Positions 8,330-17,965 of a stretch of DNA of 64,000 nucleotides are shown in pieces. The notes beneath the pieces are model-generated. The model made no database searches. It had not been told where the DNA came from and worked only from the letters and a program-made list of their open reading frames with translations. Numbering within the stretch: position 1 is the first letter of the stretch; each line of letters starts with the position of its first letter. Origin of the DNA: Marinibacterium sp050389775 (GTDB lineage Bacteria > Pseudomonadota > Alphaproteobacteria > Rhodobacterales > Rhodobacteraceae); contig NZ_CP177144.1 of assembly GCF_050389775.1 (NCBI RefSeq), positions 1,860,001 through 1,924,000 on the forward strand, given 5' to 3'. The position numbers were made by a program, and so were the translations under genes.

Positions 8330-9058
8330 ATGCAGCGGGAACAGGACCTCTACGCGCCGGTCAAGGCGATGCTCGAACGCCAGGGCTATACCGTCCGGGG
8401 CGAGGTCGGCGCGGCCGATGTCATGGCCATGCGCGGCGACGAAGAGCCCCTGATCGTCGAGCTCAAGCTGCGCTTTTCCCTGTCGCTCTACCACCAGGCC
8501 CTGGCCCGGCTGAAGGTCACCGACCTGGTCTACCTGGCCGTGCCCCGCCCGACCGGACGCAGCGCCCGGCGCGCGCTGAAGGACAATGTCACCCTCTGCC
8601 GCCGGCTGGGCCTGGGCCTGATCACCGTGCGCTCGGACGGGCTGGTCGAGGTGCAATGTGATCCCGGCCCCTATGCCCCGCGCAAATCGGCCAAGGCCCG
8701 GGCCCGGTTGCTGCGCGAATTCGACCGGATCGAAGGCGATCCCAATGCCGGCGGCGCCACCCGGCACGGCATCGTCACGGGCTACCGCCAGGACGCCCTG
8801 CGCTGCGCCGCCCACCTGGCCGAACACGGGGCCTGTCGCGGAGCCGTCGTGGCCGCGGCCACCGGCGTGGCCCAGGCCACCCGGCTGATGCGCGACAACC
8901 ATTACGGCTGGTTCGAAAAGGTCTCCACCGGCGTCTATGCCCTGACCGGCGAGGGCAGCGCCGGGCTGGCCCATTGGGCTTACAGCTGGGGGGACGATGC
9001 GGGCGATGCCGTGGATGACACCGGTGTTGACGCAGATGCGGGCAAAGACGCGGGTTGA
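8330..9058 (+). CDS. DUF2161 PD-(D/E)XK nuclease-like protein
   Basis: A 242-residue protein matching the alphaproteobacterial DUF2161 family of predicted PD-(D/E)XK phosphodiesterases. The likely active site is the Asp of GAADVMAM followed by VELKLRF, and then a conserved helix around YHQALARL. I chose the ATG at 8330 (MQREQDLY) because the preceding 37 codons are low-complexity and unlike the family. The last 20 or so residues are an Asp/Gly/Ala-rich tail encoded by a 30-bp tandem repeat that continues past the stop, so the natural C-terminus of the family probably lies just before it. The nucleic-acid target is unknown. Confidence 0.8.
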   Translation: MQREQDLYAPVKAMLERQGYTVRGEVGAADVMAMRGDEEPLIVELKLRFSLSLYHQALARLKVTDLVYLAVPRPTGRSARRALKDNVTLCRRLGLGLITVRSDGLVEVQCDPGPYAPRKSAKARARLLREFDRIEGDPNAGGATRHGIVTGYRQDALRCAAHLAEHGACRGAVVAAATGVAQATRLMRDNHYGWFEKVSTGVYALTGEGSAGLAHWAYSWGDDAGDAVDDTGVDADAGKDAG

Positions 9059-9266
9059 TGACGCCGTGGCGGCCGGTGACACGGGTGATGATGCGGTCGC
9101 AGGCGATGACAGGCGCAACCACATGGTTGCGGGCGATGAGGCCGGTCGATGCGGCGATAGCGTCGGGCAACACGGCGGATCACGCTGTGGCGGCGATGAC
9201 CCCGGGCGATGACGTTTCCGCAGGGGACGACACGAGGAATAGCGCAGGTGCTGACATCGACCCCGA
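8996..9266. repeat. Degenerate 30-bp tandem repeat spanning a stop codon
   Basis: About nine diverged units with a 30-base period, most with GATGAC-type cores and a GCGGGCGATGA-like middle. The first two units encode the Asp/Gly-rich tail of the DUF2161 protein. One extra base at 9056 breaks the phase, creates the TGA and puts the rest of the array in another frame. The array fills most of the 286-base spacer. Confidence 0.7.
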
Positions 9267-9344
9267 AACCGGCACAGCGGCACGAGACGGCTGAGCCGGG
9301 CAGGGGATGGCAAGGGACAACGGAGGCCGGCCGAAGCCGCACGA

Positions 9345-9734
9345 TCAGGACCCGGTCTGCTGCGCGGGGTTGAAGCTGCGCAGCCAGGCGGTCATCTGCC
9401 AGCGGATCAGCCGGTCTTTCTCGATCGTGTCATAGGTCACCCCGGCCATGGCCGCCGCCGTGCGGATCCGCGTTTCATAGGGCCCGACCCGCCCGTCGGT
9501 GTCGATGATCAGGATGCCCGGCCGCTTGCCCGTTAGATGGGCGGCAAAGAGCGCCTGCTGGACGCTGTCCAGCGATGATCGCTTGTCCAGCCCGACCTCG
9601 ATCACCGCGTCTTCGGTTTCGCAATCGACCCGGATGCGGTGCAGGTCATAGCCCACCGAATAGCCATGCGATTGCTCGGGCATTCCGCCCAGCATCAGCA
9701 CGCAATAGATCGCTGCCAGCGCAACCTCACCCAT
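9345..9734 (-). CDS. Conserved hypothetical exported protein
   Basis: A 129-residue protein with a hydrophobic N-terminus (about residues 3-17) that looks like a signal peptide. The ATG at 9734 is preferred over a start 18 bases upstream because a strong GGAGGGAC ribosome-binding site lies directly before it. The conserved-looking core runs from RIRVDCETED through EVGLDKRSSLDSVQQALFAA to IIDTDGRVGPYE. The spaced Asp, Glu and Lys recall a PD-(D/E)XK arrangement, but export argues against a nuclease and I assign no function. It is monocistronic. Confidence 0.7.
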   Translation of the reverse strand: MGEVALAAIYCVLMLGGMPEQSHGYSVGYDLHRIRVDCETEDAVIEVGLDKRSSLDSVQQALFAAHLTGKRPGILIIDTDGRVGPYETRIRTAAAMAGVTYDTIEKDRLIRWQMTAWLRSFNPAQQTGS

Positions 9735-9752
9735 CTGTCCCTCCGGCCCCAC

Positions 9753-10245
9753 CCGAAATCGTTACCAGAAGGTTAACGCATCCCGCGTCCCCCGTCAGCC
9801 ATGTTAACGGATCGGCCGCCTGCCGGGGACGGAAAGGGTACACAGGGTTGCCAGCAAGTTATCTCGCCCCCGCCGGACAGGCAGGATTGCGGAGGTGGGG
9901 CAGGGCACGCAGGCCGTCGAGGGAGCTACCGCGCCAGGGCCGTGCAGCGGGCCGATGGGGAGCGCCATCGTGACGTCGGGGTAATAGGGTCTCCAGAGTT
10001 ACCGCGCCGGGGCCGGACACGCAGGGTCGTTGAGGGGGCTATTGTGCCCGGTCTGGGCGGCGGGCCGCCATCGGGCGGGCAAGGGGCCAACGATGCAGGA
10101 ACGGCGCATGCCGACTGTCGGAAAAACCTCCTCAGCGGACCGAAAGGCCGGGCCGGGACCATCGGCCGCAGGACCGGGCTACAGCGGCGGGGGGCGGCGC
10201 GTTGCACCGCGCGCGGCCTGCCGCCAACGCCGCAAGGCAAAGGGA
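9753..10245. other. 490-bp spacer with an imperfect duplication
   Basis: No gene is supported. Two segments, near 9905-9960 and 9996-10050, share a CGCAGG...TCG(A/T)GGG...GCTA series and two TACCGCGCC(A/G)GGGCC blocks, which suggests an old tandem duplication. The promoter of the exported hypothetical protein should lie in 9755-9800, where the sequence is briefly AT-richer. Confidence 0.4.
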
Positions 10246-10608
10246 TCAGCCGGGGGACCGGAACGCCCGGGCGGAAATCTGCACGGAATTGCCAGAGGGA
10301 TCCTTGAGATTGGCAAAAGCATACCCGCCGCCATCCAGCAACGGCCCGACCTCGATCCCCGCGGCCATCAGCGCCGCGCGCCGGGCGGGCACATCGGCCA
10401 CGTCGAAGACCAGCTTGACCAGCACTTGGCCCATCTTCTGGGCCTTGCCAGCCGGGTGCAGCAACAGCGCCGCCCCGCCGGCCTGAGGGGCCAGCTCGGT
10501 GATCCGGTCGGCCGGGTCGCGGCGGATCTGATAGCCGAAATGCGTGGCATAGAACTCGGCCATCTCGTCCATCTTGCGCGTGTAGATGATCAGTCGACCC
10601 AGGGTCAT
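10246..10608 (-). CDS. VOC-family (glyoxalase/bleomycin-resistance-like) protein
   Basis: A 120-residue single-module vicinal-oxygen-chelate protein. The N-terminus runs MTLGRLIIYTRKMDEMAEFYATHFGY and the C-terminus ends with FANLKDPSGNSVQIS, the typical last beta-alpha-beta-beta-beta unit with a potential metal-binding region. Such small proteins act as dimers in many reactions, so the substrate cannot be inferred. It starts 14 bases after the stop of the DMT transporter and is probably co-transcribed with it. Confidence 0.8.
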   Translation of the reverse strand: MTLGRLIIYTRKMDEMAEFYATHFGYQIRRDPADRITELAPQAGGAALLLHPAGKAQKMGQVLVKLVFDVADVPARRAALMAAGIEVGPLLDGGGYAFANLKDPSGNSVQISARAFRSPG

Positions 10609-10622
10609 GCCACGGCCTCCGG

Positions 10623-11531
10623 TCAGGACGACGCGCGGCGCAGCCGCTCGCGGTGGACGGTATAAAGCCCCGAGGCCACGATGATCGCACAGCCCAGGAT
10701 CGTCCAGCTGTCGGGCAGGTCTCCGAAGATCACGAAGCCATAGAACGTGCCCCAGAGGATCATGCTGTAATGCACCGGTGCCAGGACCACGGCCTGGGCG
10801 ATGTCCAGCGCGCGGATGACCAGCACCTCGCCCAGCCCGGCGCAGATGGCCAGCCCGGCGATGATGCCCCAGGTCGACAGGCTGTCGGGCGTGACCCAGA
10901 CGAAGGGCAGGGTCAGCGTGATGACCAGCGACGAGGTCAGCGAGGTATAGGCCACGGTTGTCGTCACGCTGTCGGCGCCCGACAGCCAGCGCGACAGGAC
11001 CTGGCGAAAGGCGAACATGCAGGCGGCGGCGACGATGAACAGGATTGCCGGGTGGAACACGCCCATGCCCGGCCGGATGACGATCAGCATGCCGACAAAG
11101 CCCGCGGCCACGGCGGCCCAGCGGCGCGGGCCCACCGGCTCGCGCAGGATCAGCGCGCCCAGGATGGTCACGACGAAGGGCGCGATGAAGGTCACGGCCA
11201 CGGCATCGGCCAGCGGAACGAAACCCACGCCGACGATGAAACAAGCCGCCGAGACGGCGGCCGTCAGGCCCCGGGCGATCTGCAGCCCCGGCTTGACCGA
11301 CACCAGCAAAGCGCGGCCGCGGATGGCCAGCAGGGCCAGCACGCCGATCAGCAGGCCGAGCTGGCGGAACCAGACGATCTGGAAGGCCGGCAGTTCGGCC
11401 GTGAGCAGCTTGGCCTGCATGTCGCAGGCCGCCAGCGAAAAGAACCCCATGGCCATCAGGACGATGCCCCGCAGGTTCTGGGCCTGCTGGCTGGGCAGGG
11501 GCGCGTTGATCGGGGCGGCGGGCAGGGGCAT
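10623..11531 (-). CDS. EamA/DMT-family transporter
   Basis: A 302-residue inner-membrane protein with about ten hydrophobic helices arranged as two EamA repeats, the first ending near residue 150. The family exports metabolites such as amino acids or S-adenosylmethionine. Typical features are the ALILREPVGPRRW segment at the end of repeat one and FGDLPDSWTILGC at the matching point of repeat two. The start at 11531 precedes the first helix by about 22 residues; longer upstream open frame is GC-biased noise. It is first in a unit with the VOC protein. Confidence 0.85.
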   Translation of the reverse strand: MPLPAAPINAPLPSQQAQNLRGIVLMAMGFFSLAACDMQAKLLTAELPAFQIVWFRQLGLLIGVLALLAIRGRALLVSVKPGLQIARGLTAAVSAACFIVGVGFVPLADAVAVTFIAPFVVTILGALILREPVGPRRWAAVAAGFVGMLIVIRPGMGVFHPAILFIVAAACMFAFRQVLSRWLSGADSVTTTVAYTSLTSSLVITLTLPFVWVTPDSLSTWGIIAGLAICAGLGEVLVIRALDIAQAVVLAPVHYSMILWGTFYGFVIFGDLPDSWTILGCAIIVASGLYTVHRERLRRASS

Positions 11532-11796
11532 GGGCGGTCTTTCTTGCGGGCGGGGCGCCGGCGGCGCGGCCGATGGGGCGGGCGCGTCGGGCCGGAGCGT
11601 TCGTCGGGGGTTTGGGGCGAGGGCGGGCCGTGGCCCGCGTCGTGCCCATCTGGCCCGGCAGGTGCCCGCTTGGCAAGGTCCGCTCTGCCCCGTCCAGCCC
11701 CGCCGGCGGCCCGGCGCCCGCGATTGCGTGGCCCGCGGGGCCGCCCGTCGGGGCCGCGCCAGCCCGGCGTTGCCCACCGGGCGCGGCGGCCGTAGA
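11532..11796. other. 265-bp spacer, no gene seen
   Basis: Very GC-rich spacer between the NAD(P)-binding gene (stop 11797) and the DMT transporter (start 11531), both on the minus strand. I find no convincing promoter hexamers, terminator or small gene. Confidence 0.4.
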
Positions 11797-12774
11797 TCAG
11801 TGCGAGATCGCCACGGCGCGCTGCATGTAGCCCGTGCTGCTTGCCAGCCGGGCCAGCGCGGCGGCCACCTCGGCCCGCCCGATCTTGAGGTTCAGCGCCC
11901 GGTCGTTTGGCGGGAAGTCCTCCTTCAGCGGGCCGGGCACCGGGGTGTCGGCAAAGGCCGAGGGCCGCAGGATCGTCCAGTCCAGCCCGCTGGCCCGCAC
12001 CAGGCTCTCCTGCAATTCGTGATCGCGGAAGACCGGTCGCAACAGGGCGCCGAACATGATACGCTTCCAGAAGAAATTCAGGTTGGACCAGCTTTCGTGG
12101 GCGCCCAGCGTCGATTGGCAGACCAGTCGCGTCAGCCCTTCGGCCTGCATCGCGCGGATGATCGTCAGCGTCCCGTCCGAGCGCACCCGGCTCTTGCGCG
12201 AGGCCCCGGCGCCCAGGGCCACGATCACCGCGTCATGGCCGGCCAGCGCGCGCCGAACCCCGGCCGGATCGGTGGCATCACCGGCAAAACGGGCCAGGCG
12301 GGGATGATCCAGGACCAGCCGGTCGGGCCGGCGGGCAAAGGCGGTGACGGCATGGCCTTCGTCCAGCAGGGCGGCCACGGCCAGCCGGCCGACCGATCCG
12401 GTGGCGCCAAAGACGATGATCCGGCGCGGGGCAGGGGATGTTCCAGCGGCGTCCCGGGGCGTGTGCGGATCGGTGGCAGCGTCGGGAGCGGAGGGGGTGT
12501 TTTCGGATGATTGGGACGAGGTCCCACGCAGGGCAGGGGCCATACCGGGCGCGGTCGACATGGGCGGTGAGCCCGGGATGCCCGGCGTGGTGGAGTCCGC
12601 GGTCCGAGTATTGCTGACGGTGTTTGGCGGGGCGTCTGACCGGCCCGGGGCGTTGCCGGGGGCGCGTGGCTTGGCGGTTGGCAGGGCCGGGGCGGGGCCG
12701 GTGCCTGCGCCCGGGGCGGCAGGCGTGGCCTGGGTCTGGACAGGGTGCGAATTGGGGATCTGGTCGTGGGGCAT
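11797..12774 (-). CDS. NAD(P)H-binding (atypical SDR/NmrA-like) protein with long low-complexity N-terminus
   Basis: From about residue 117 the 325-residue protein is a Rossmann-fold NAD(P)-binding domain: IIVFGATGSVG is the dinucleotide loop, then FAGDATD, and TLGAHES and ILRPSAFAD at the usual positions of atypical SDRs. The first 116 residues are Pro/Ala/Thr/Gly-rich, have no fold signature, and are absent from the usual family length of about 210. A start inside this tract (for example MSTAPG, about 12560) cannot be excluded. The gene diverges from a TetR regulator across three palindromes, so it is the likely target of that repressor. Confidence 0.7.
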   Translation of the reverse strand: MPHDQIPNSHPVQTQATPAAPGAGTGPAPALPTAKPRAPGNAPGRSDAPPNTVSNTRTADSTTPGIPGSPPMSTAPGMAPALRGTSSQSSENTPSAPDAATDPHTPRDAAGTSPAPRRIIVFGATGSVGRLAVAALLDEGHAVTAFARRPDRLVLDHPRLARFAGDATDPAGVRRALAGHDAVIVALGAGASRKSRVRSDGTLTIIRAMQAEGLTRLVCQSTLGAHESWSNLNFFWKRIMFGALLRPVFRDHELQESLVRASGLDWTILRPSAFADTPVPGPLKEDFPPNDRALNLKIGRAEVAAALARLASSTGYMQRAVAISH

Positions 12775-12802
12775 CGAACGGCTCCTCTGGCAGGATGGCA
12801 AC

Positions 12803-12859
12803 TTGACACTGTGTAAACTTGACAGCGTGTCAATTGCATGCGACTTGACGCCATGTCAA
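12803..12859. promoter_or_regulatory. Three consecutive TetR-type operators
   Basis: Three 15-bp inverted repeats share the form TTGACA-N3-TGTCAA: site A 12803-12817 (TTGACACTGTGTAAA, one arm degraded), site B 12819-12833 (TTGACAGCGTGTCAA, perfect), and site C 12845-12859 (TTGACGCCATGTCAA). Start-to-start spacing is 16 and 26 bases. Site C covers the preferred TetR start codon, so repression of both divergent genes is easy to picture. Confidence 0.75.
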
Positions 12860-13440
12860 GCGATAATCCAGACACCCGCCACCGCATTCTCGACACCACC
12901 TGGGCGCTGCTCGAAGCGGCCGATCCGGCGCGGCCCGTGCGCATGGCCGACGTGGCCCGGGCGGCGGGGATCAGCCGACAGGCGGTCTATCTACATTTCC
13001 CGAACCGGGCCGAGTTGCTCTCGGCGGTCACGCGCCATGTCGATACGGTCAAGGATGTCGACGGCCGGCTGGCTGCCAGCCGCGCGGCGGCTACAGGTCG
13101 GGACAGGCTGGCCGCCTTCGTTGCGGCCTGGGGCAATTATATCCCGGAAATTCAAGGCATTGCCCGGGCCCTTCAGGCCATGCGTGACAGCGATGCCGAG
13201 GTCCGCGCGGCCTGGGACGACCGGATGGAGGCCGTGCGCCAGGGCTGTGCGGCGGCTGTCTCGGCGCTGGCCCGCGATGGCGATCTGCGTCCCGGGCTGG
13301 ACGAAGCCACGGCCACCGACCTGCTTTGCGCGCTTCTGACGGTCGAGACATGGCGCCACCTGCGCCAGGGTTGCGGATGGGATCAGGATGCCTACGTGGA
13401 GGCCATGCAACGGCTGTGCGCCGCCGCTGTCACCGGCTGA
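12853..13440 (+). CDS. TetR/AcrR-family transcriptional regulator
   Basis: A 195-residue regulator. The N-terminal helix-turn-helix spans about residues 8-55, with the recognition helix in DVARAAGISRQAVYLHF, the classic TetR pattern. The C-terminal ligand domain is all-helical, and its inducer is unknown. An ATG at 12838 would add five residues; I prefer 12853, although neither has a good ribosome-binding site, so the message may be leaderless. The operator cluster at 12803-12859 implies autoregulation and control of the divergent NAD(P)-binding gene. Confidence 0.85.
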   Translation: MSSDNPDTRHRILDTTWALLEAADPARPVRMADVARAAGISRQAVYLHFPNRAELLSAVTRHVDTVKDVDGRLAASRAAATGRDRLAAFVAAWGNYIPEIQGIARALQAMRDSDAEVRAAWDDRMEAVRQGCAAAVSALARDGDLRPGLDEATATDLLCALLTVETWRHLRQGCGWDQDAYVEAMQRLCAAAVTG

Positions 13441-13576
13441 GCCCGGGCCCCTTGCGGGGCGGGGGCCGCCCGGGGCGTGGCGCGGCAGGGCCGGGCACCA
13501 CCGCACAGGCCGCCCAGGCGGGCGTGAAAGGCCAGGTTCCCATGGCGGACGAACCGAAAAAATCGATCACGACTCG

Positions 13577-13605
13577 TTGACAGGCGGCCTGCGGACTTCT
13601 ATCTC
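13577..13605 (+). promoter_or_regulatory. groESL promoter
   Basis: TTGACA at 13577-13582 and TATCTC at 13600-13605 are separated by exactly 17 bases. The expected transcription start, about 13612, is immediately before the CIRCE element. The -35 is perfect and the -10 is partial. Confidence 0.75.
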
Positions 13606-13613
13606 CGGCTGCG

Positions 13614-13640
13614 TTAGCACTCATGCCAGGTGAGTGATAA
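13614..13640 (+). promoter_or_regulatory. CIRCE operator (HrcA binding site)
   Basis: TTAGCACTC (13614-13622), nine bases, then GAGTGATAA (13632-13640). This matches the CIRCE consensus except for one base in the right arm. It lies in the groESL leader at the predicted start of transcription, so HrcA should repress the operon and heat should relieve it. Confidence 0.9.
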
Positions 13641-13695
13641 CGCCCTCCGGGGAGCGAGGGCAAAGGACAAACTTTGAGCTTAAGGAGCTGCAAAG

Positions 13696-13989
13696 ATGGC
13701 ATTCAAACCTCTGCATGACCGGGTGCTTGTTAAGCGCGTCGAAAGCGACGAAAAGACCAAGGGCGGTCTGATCATCCCCGACAGCGCCAAGGAAAAGCCG
13801 GCTGAAGGGCTCGTTGTCGCATGCGGCGAAGGCGCCCGCAAGGACAGCGGCGAGCTGATCGCCATGGCCGTGTCGGAAGGCGACAAGGTCCTCTTCGGCA
13901 AGTGGTCGGGCACCGAAGTGACCGTCGACGGCGAAGAGCTGCTGATCATGAAGGAAAGCGACATCCTCGGGATCATCGAAGCCGCCTGA
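13696..13989 (+). CDS. groES: Co-chaperonin GroES
   Basis: The 97-residue lid of the GroEL chaperonin. The N-terminus reads MAFKPLHDRVLVKRV, and the mobile-loop region SDEKTKGGLIIPD is intact and contains the GroEL-binding Gly-Gly-Leu-Ile-Ile stretch. The ribosome-binding site AAGGAG (13682-13687) is well spaced. It is first in the groES-groEL operon, transcribed from 13577-13605 under CIRCE control. Codon use is visibly more selected than in neighbouring genes, as expected for a highly expressed gene. Confidence 0.98.
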   Translation: MAFKPLHDRVLVKRVESDEKTKGGLIIPDSAKEKPAEGLVVACGEGARKDSGELIAMAVSEGDKVLFGKWSGTEVTVDGEELLIMKESDILGIIEAA

Positions 13990-14049
13990 TCGGCGCCTTT
14001 GACCCCAAGTCGATCCGACTTTCCGAAATTCCAACGCAGGAGATAGAAA

Positions 14050-15693
<1,644 letters not shown>

Positions 15694-15719
15694 GTCAGCC
15701 GATCCATTGCAGGATCAGG

Positions 15720-15746
15720 AAAGGGGTCGCTTTGGCGGCCCCTTTT
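15720..15746 (+). terminator. Intrinsic terminator of groESL
   Basis: AAAGGGGTCGC (15720-15730) pairs with GCGGCCCCTTT around a 4-base loop and ends in TTTT (15743-15746), 26 bases after the groEL stop. Confidence 0.85.
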
Positions 15747-16051
15747 CGCGTTTGGGGGGGCGCCAGTTGGCCGATCTGCGGATCTCGTGCTGTCAGTGGG
15801 GGCGCAACAGAGGACCGGGCAGATGTATCCCTTCGTGGGGATCAATCAGTCATGCCCGGCTGACCACCCGTCGGCGGCGAGACGGCCGGCCCCCCGGCCC
15901 GGCGAGCCTGGCCCGGCACCCGGCATTTTCCGCATCTTCCCCGCTATGTGAGACCTGGTTCACAGAGCCCCACGCCGGTGCGCGCTAGAACCTTCGGCAA
16001 GGGGCCGGGGCAAACCGACCGGCCCGCAACAGCCAGAGCGGAACCGACCCA
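15747..16051. other. Spacer between groEL terminator and a small ORF
   Basis: About 300 bp without a supported gene. The one notable signal is a TGTGA-N8-TCACA inverted repeat at 15947-15964, roughly 90 bases upstream of the small ORF at 16052. Its 8-base centre does not fit a CRP site, which needs six. Confidence 0.3.
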
Positions 16052-16183
16052 ATGCGTGCCTTCATCCTCTTCATCTGCATCTGCCTCACCCTGGCCACGC
16101 GCGGCGCGGCCACGCCGGCCGCCTTCGTCGCCCCCCATTGCCCGCCCGAGGCCCCGGCCACCGCCACCCCGGCCATGGGGTGA
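16052..16183 (+). CDS. Possible 43-residue exported peptide
   Basis: An ATG-initiated frame of 43 codons. Residues 1-20 read MRAFILFICICLTLATRGAA, a good hydrophobic signal-peptide core, followed by a Pro/Ala-rich tail with one Cys (residue 30). The ribosome-binding site is weak (AGCGGA about 9 bases upstream). It converges on the alanine symporter gene. The frame is real, but whether it is expressed is uncertain; high GC makes chance frames common, although a clean signal sequence is less common. Confidence 0.35.
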   Translation: MRAFILFICICLTLATRGAATPAAFVAPHCPPEAPATATPAMG

Positions 16184-16213
16184 CGGGCCGGACGCCGGAT
16201 CAGGCGCCGGGCG

Positions 16214-17647
16214 TCAGGGCAGGTCCTTGGCGTCGGGCCAGGCCTCGGGATCGGTGTCCAGGTCGGGGAACTTCCTTGGGTCGAACACCGGTTTCTTCAC
16301 CCCGGCCTTCAGCTGGTCGCGGAAATCGGTGATCAGCCGCAGCGCCTGGGGGAACATCATCATCAGCGCCAGCAGGTTGACCACGGCCAGGATGCCCATC
16401 AGCGGATCCGAGAAGGAAAACACCGCCGTCGCCCCGGGCGCCGTGGCCCCCAGGAACACGATGCCGATGATGGCCAGCCGCAACACGTGCAGCGCCGCCG
16501 GGCTGTCGGTCATGAAGGTCAGGGCGTTTTCGCCCAGGTAGTAATTGTACATGATCGACGAGAAGGAAAAGAGCAGGATCGCGGCGGCCAGGTAATACTG
16601 GACCCATTCGCCCACGTGGCCGGCCATGCTGTCCAGCGTCAGCTTGACCCCGTCGATCCCCTCGGCCCCCGGCTGATAGACATCGCCCAGAAGGATGATG
16701 AAAGCCGTGCAGGAACAGATCAGGATCGTGTCGATGAAGACCGAGAAGCTCTGGGTGATGCCCTGGCTGACCGGGTGCTTGACATAGGCCGTGGCCGCCA
16801 CGTTGGGCGCCGAGCCCAGCCCGGCCTCGTTCGAGAACAGCCCCCGGCGCAGGCCCTGGGCGATGGCCGCGCCCATGCCGCCGGCCACGGCCTCGCGCAG
16901 GCCAAAGGCATTGGCCACGATGTCCCAGAGCACGGCCGGCAGGTGCACGATGTTGAGCAGGATGATGACCAGGGCCAGGCCGATATACCCCAGCGCCATG
17001 ACCGGGATGATGACGTCGGCGGCCTTGGCGATGCGGTGGATGCCGCCATAGACGATGAACCCGGTCAGCACGGCCAGAACGGCGCCCGTCCAGACCCGGG
17101 GGATGGCCAGCGCATCCAGCGCCGCCCCGGCCACGGTGTTGCCCTGGAAGGCGTTGAACCCGATGGCAAACGAGGCGATCAGGCAGACCGCATAGATCAC
17201 GGCCAGCCAGCGGTAGTTCTCGCCCAGCCCATGGATGATCGCCCGGGCCGGCCCGCCGCGGTACTCGCCGCCGGGAGCGGTGCGCTTGTAGGCCTGGGCC
17301 AGGGTCGATTCGATCAGGGCCGAGCACATGCCGATCAGGGCGATGGCCCACATCCAGAACACCGCGCCCGGTCCGCCCAGGGTGATGGCCACGGCAACGC
17401 CGGCGATATTGCCCCCGCCGACGCGCCCGCCGACCGACACGAAGAGCGCCTCGCGGGCGGAAATCTTGGTGGGGTCCGCGCTTTCCTCGTCGCCGGTCAG
17501 CACGGCGAACATGCGGCCAAAGAAGCGGAACTGGGCCAGCCCGGTGGCCAGGGTGAAAAAGACGCCAAGGACCACGAGGAAGGGAATAAGCGCCCAACCC
17601 CAGGTCAAGTCGTTGATACCGTTGAAGATCGTGTCGAGGAAACCCAT
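16214..17647 (-). CDS. Alanine/glycine:cation symporter (AGCS family)
   Basis: A 477-residue inner-membrane protein that imports alanine or glycine with Na+ or H+. About ten or eleven hydrophobic helices are visible. AGCS landmarks include VGGRVGGGNIAGVAVAITLG near the first third, GGEYRGGPA, and the conserved GLFSNEAGLGSAPN loop. The start at 17647 (MGFLDTIFNGIND) gives the normal family N-terminus; the much longer open frame upstream is GC-biased noise. It appears monocistronic. Confidence 0.93.
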   Translation of the reverse strand: MGFLDTIFNGINDLTWGWALIPFLVVLGVFFTLATGLAQFRFFGRMFAVLTGDEESADPTKISAREALFVSVGGRVGGGNIAGVAVAITLGGPGAVFWMWAIALIGMCSALIESTLAQAYKRTAPGGEYRGGPARAIIHGLGENYRWLAVIYAVCLIASFAIGFNAFQGNTVAGAALDALAIPRVWTGAVLAVLTGFIVYGGIHRIAKAADVIIPVMALGYIGLALVIILLNIVHLPAVLWDIVANAFGLREAVAGGMGAAIAQGLRRGLFSNEAGLGSAPNVAATAYVKHPVSQGITQSFSVFIDTILICSCTAFIILLGDVYQPGAEGIDGVKLTLDSMAGHVGEWVQYYLAAAILLFSFSSIMYNYYLGENALTFMTDSPAALHVLRLAIIGIVFLGATAPGATAVFSFSDPLMGILAVVNLLALMMMFPQALRLITDFRDQLKAGVKKPVFDPRKFPDLDTDPEAWPDAKDLP

Positions 17648-17965
17648 CACTGCCCTTTCTGGTCTGGTCATGTGATGGGGTCCAACCTGACACATCCGCG
17701 CCGTTTTACAGGAATTTTTTTCCGTGCCGGTCGCAGGGGGCGGCGAATCTGCCACAAAAAGCGGCTTCCCGGTGCCGGTTTTCCGGGCGGATGGCGGGCA
17801 TTGGTCGGCCTGTCGGGGCTCGCGGAGGCCTGCCATGATATTGGTGGCCCGGCCGAGGCCCGCGCCCGATGGGGGCTTGCCTTCGGGCCGGGCACGAGGC
17901 TCTAACCGGGCGGCGGGCCCGGGTGGCCCGCCATGGATGGTTCCGGGGCAGGGGGCGGACAGGGC
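17648..17965. other. 318-bp divergent spacer
   Basis: It separates the alanine symporter from the tandem RHH gene. The stretch TACAGGAATTTTTTTCC (about 17708-17724) is unusually T-rich for this genome and probably belongs to the symporter control region. No gene is visible. Confidence 0.4.

Noticed and set aside
15947..15964. CRP/FNR binding site
   Set aside because: CRP requires a 6-base centre between TGTGA and TCACA, and FNR requires TTGAT-N4-ATCAA; this site has an 8-base centre.
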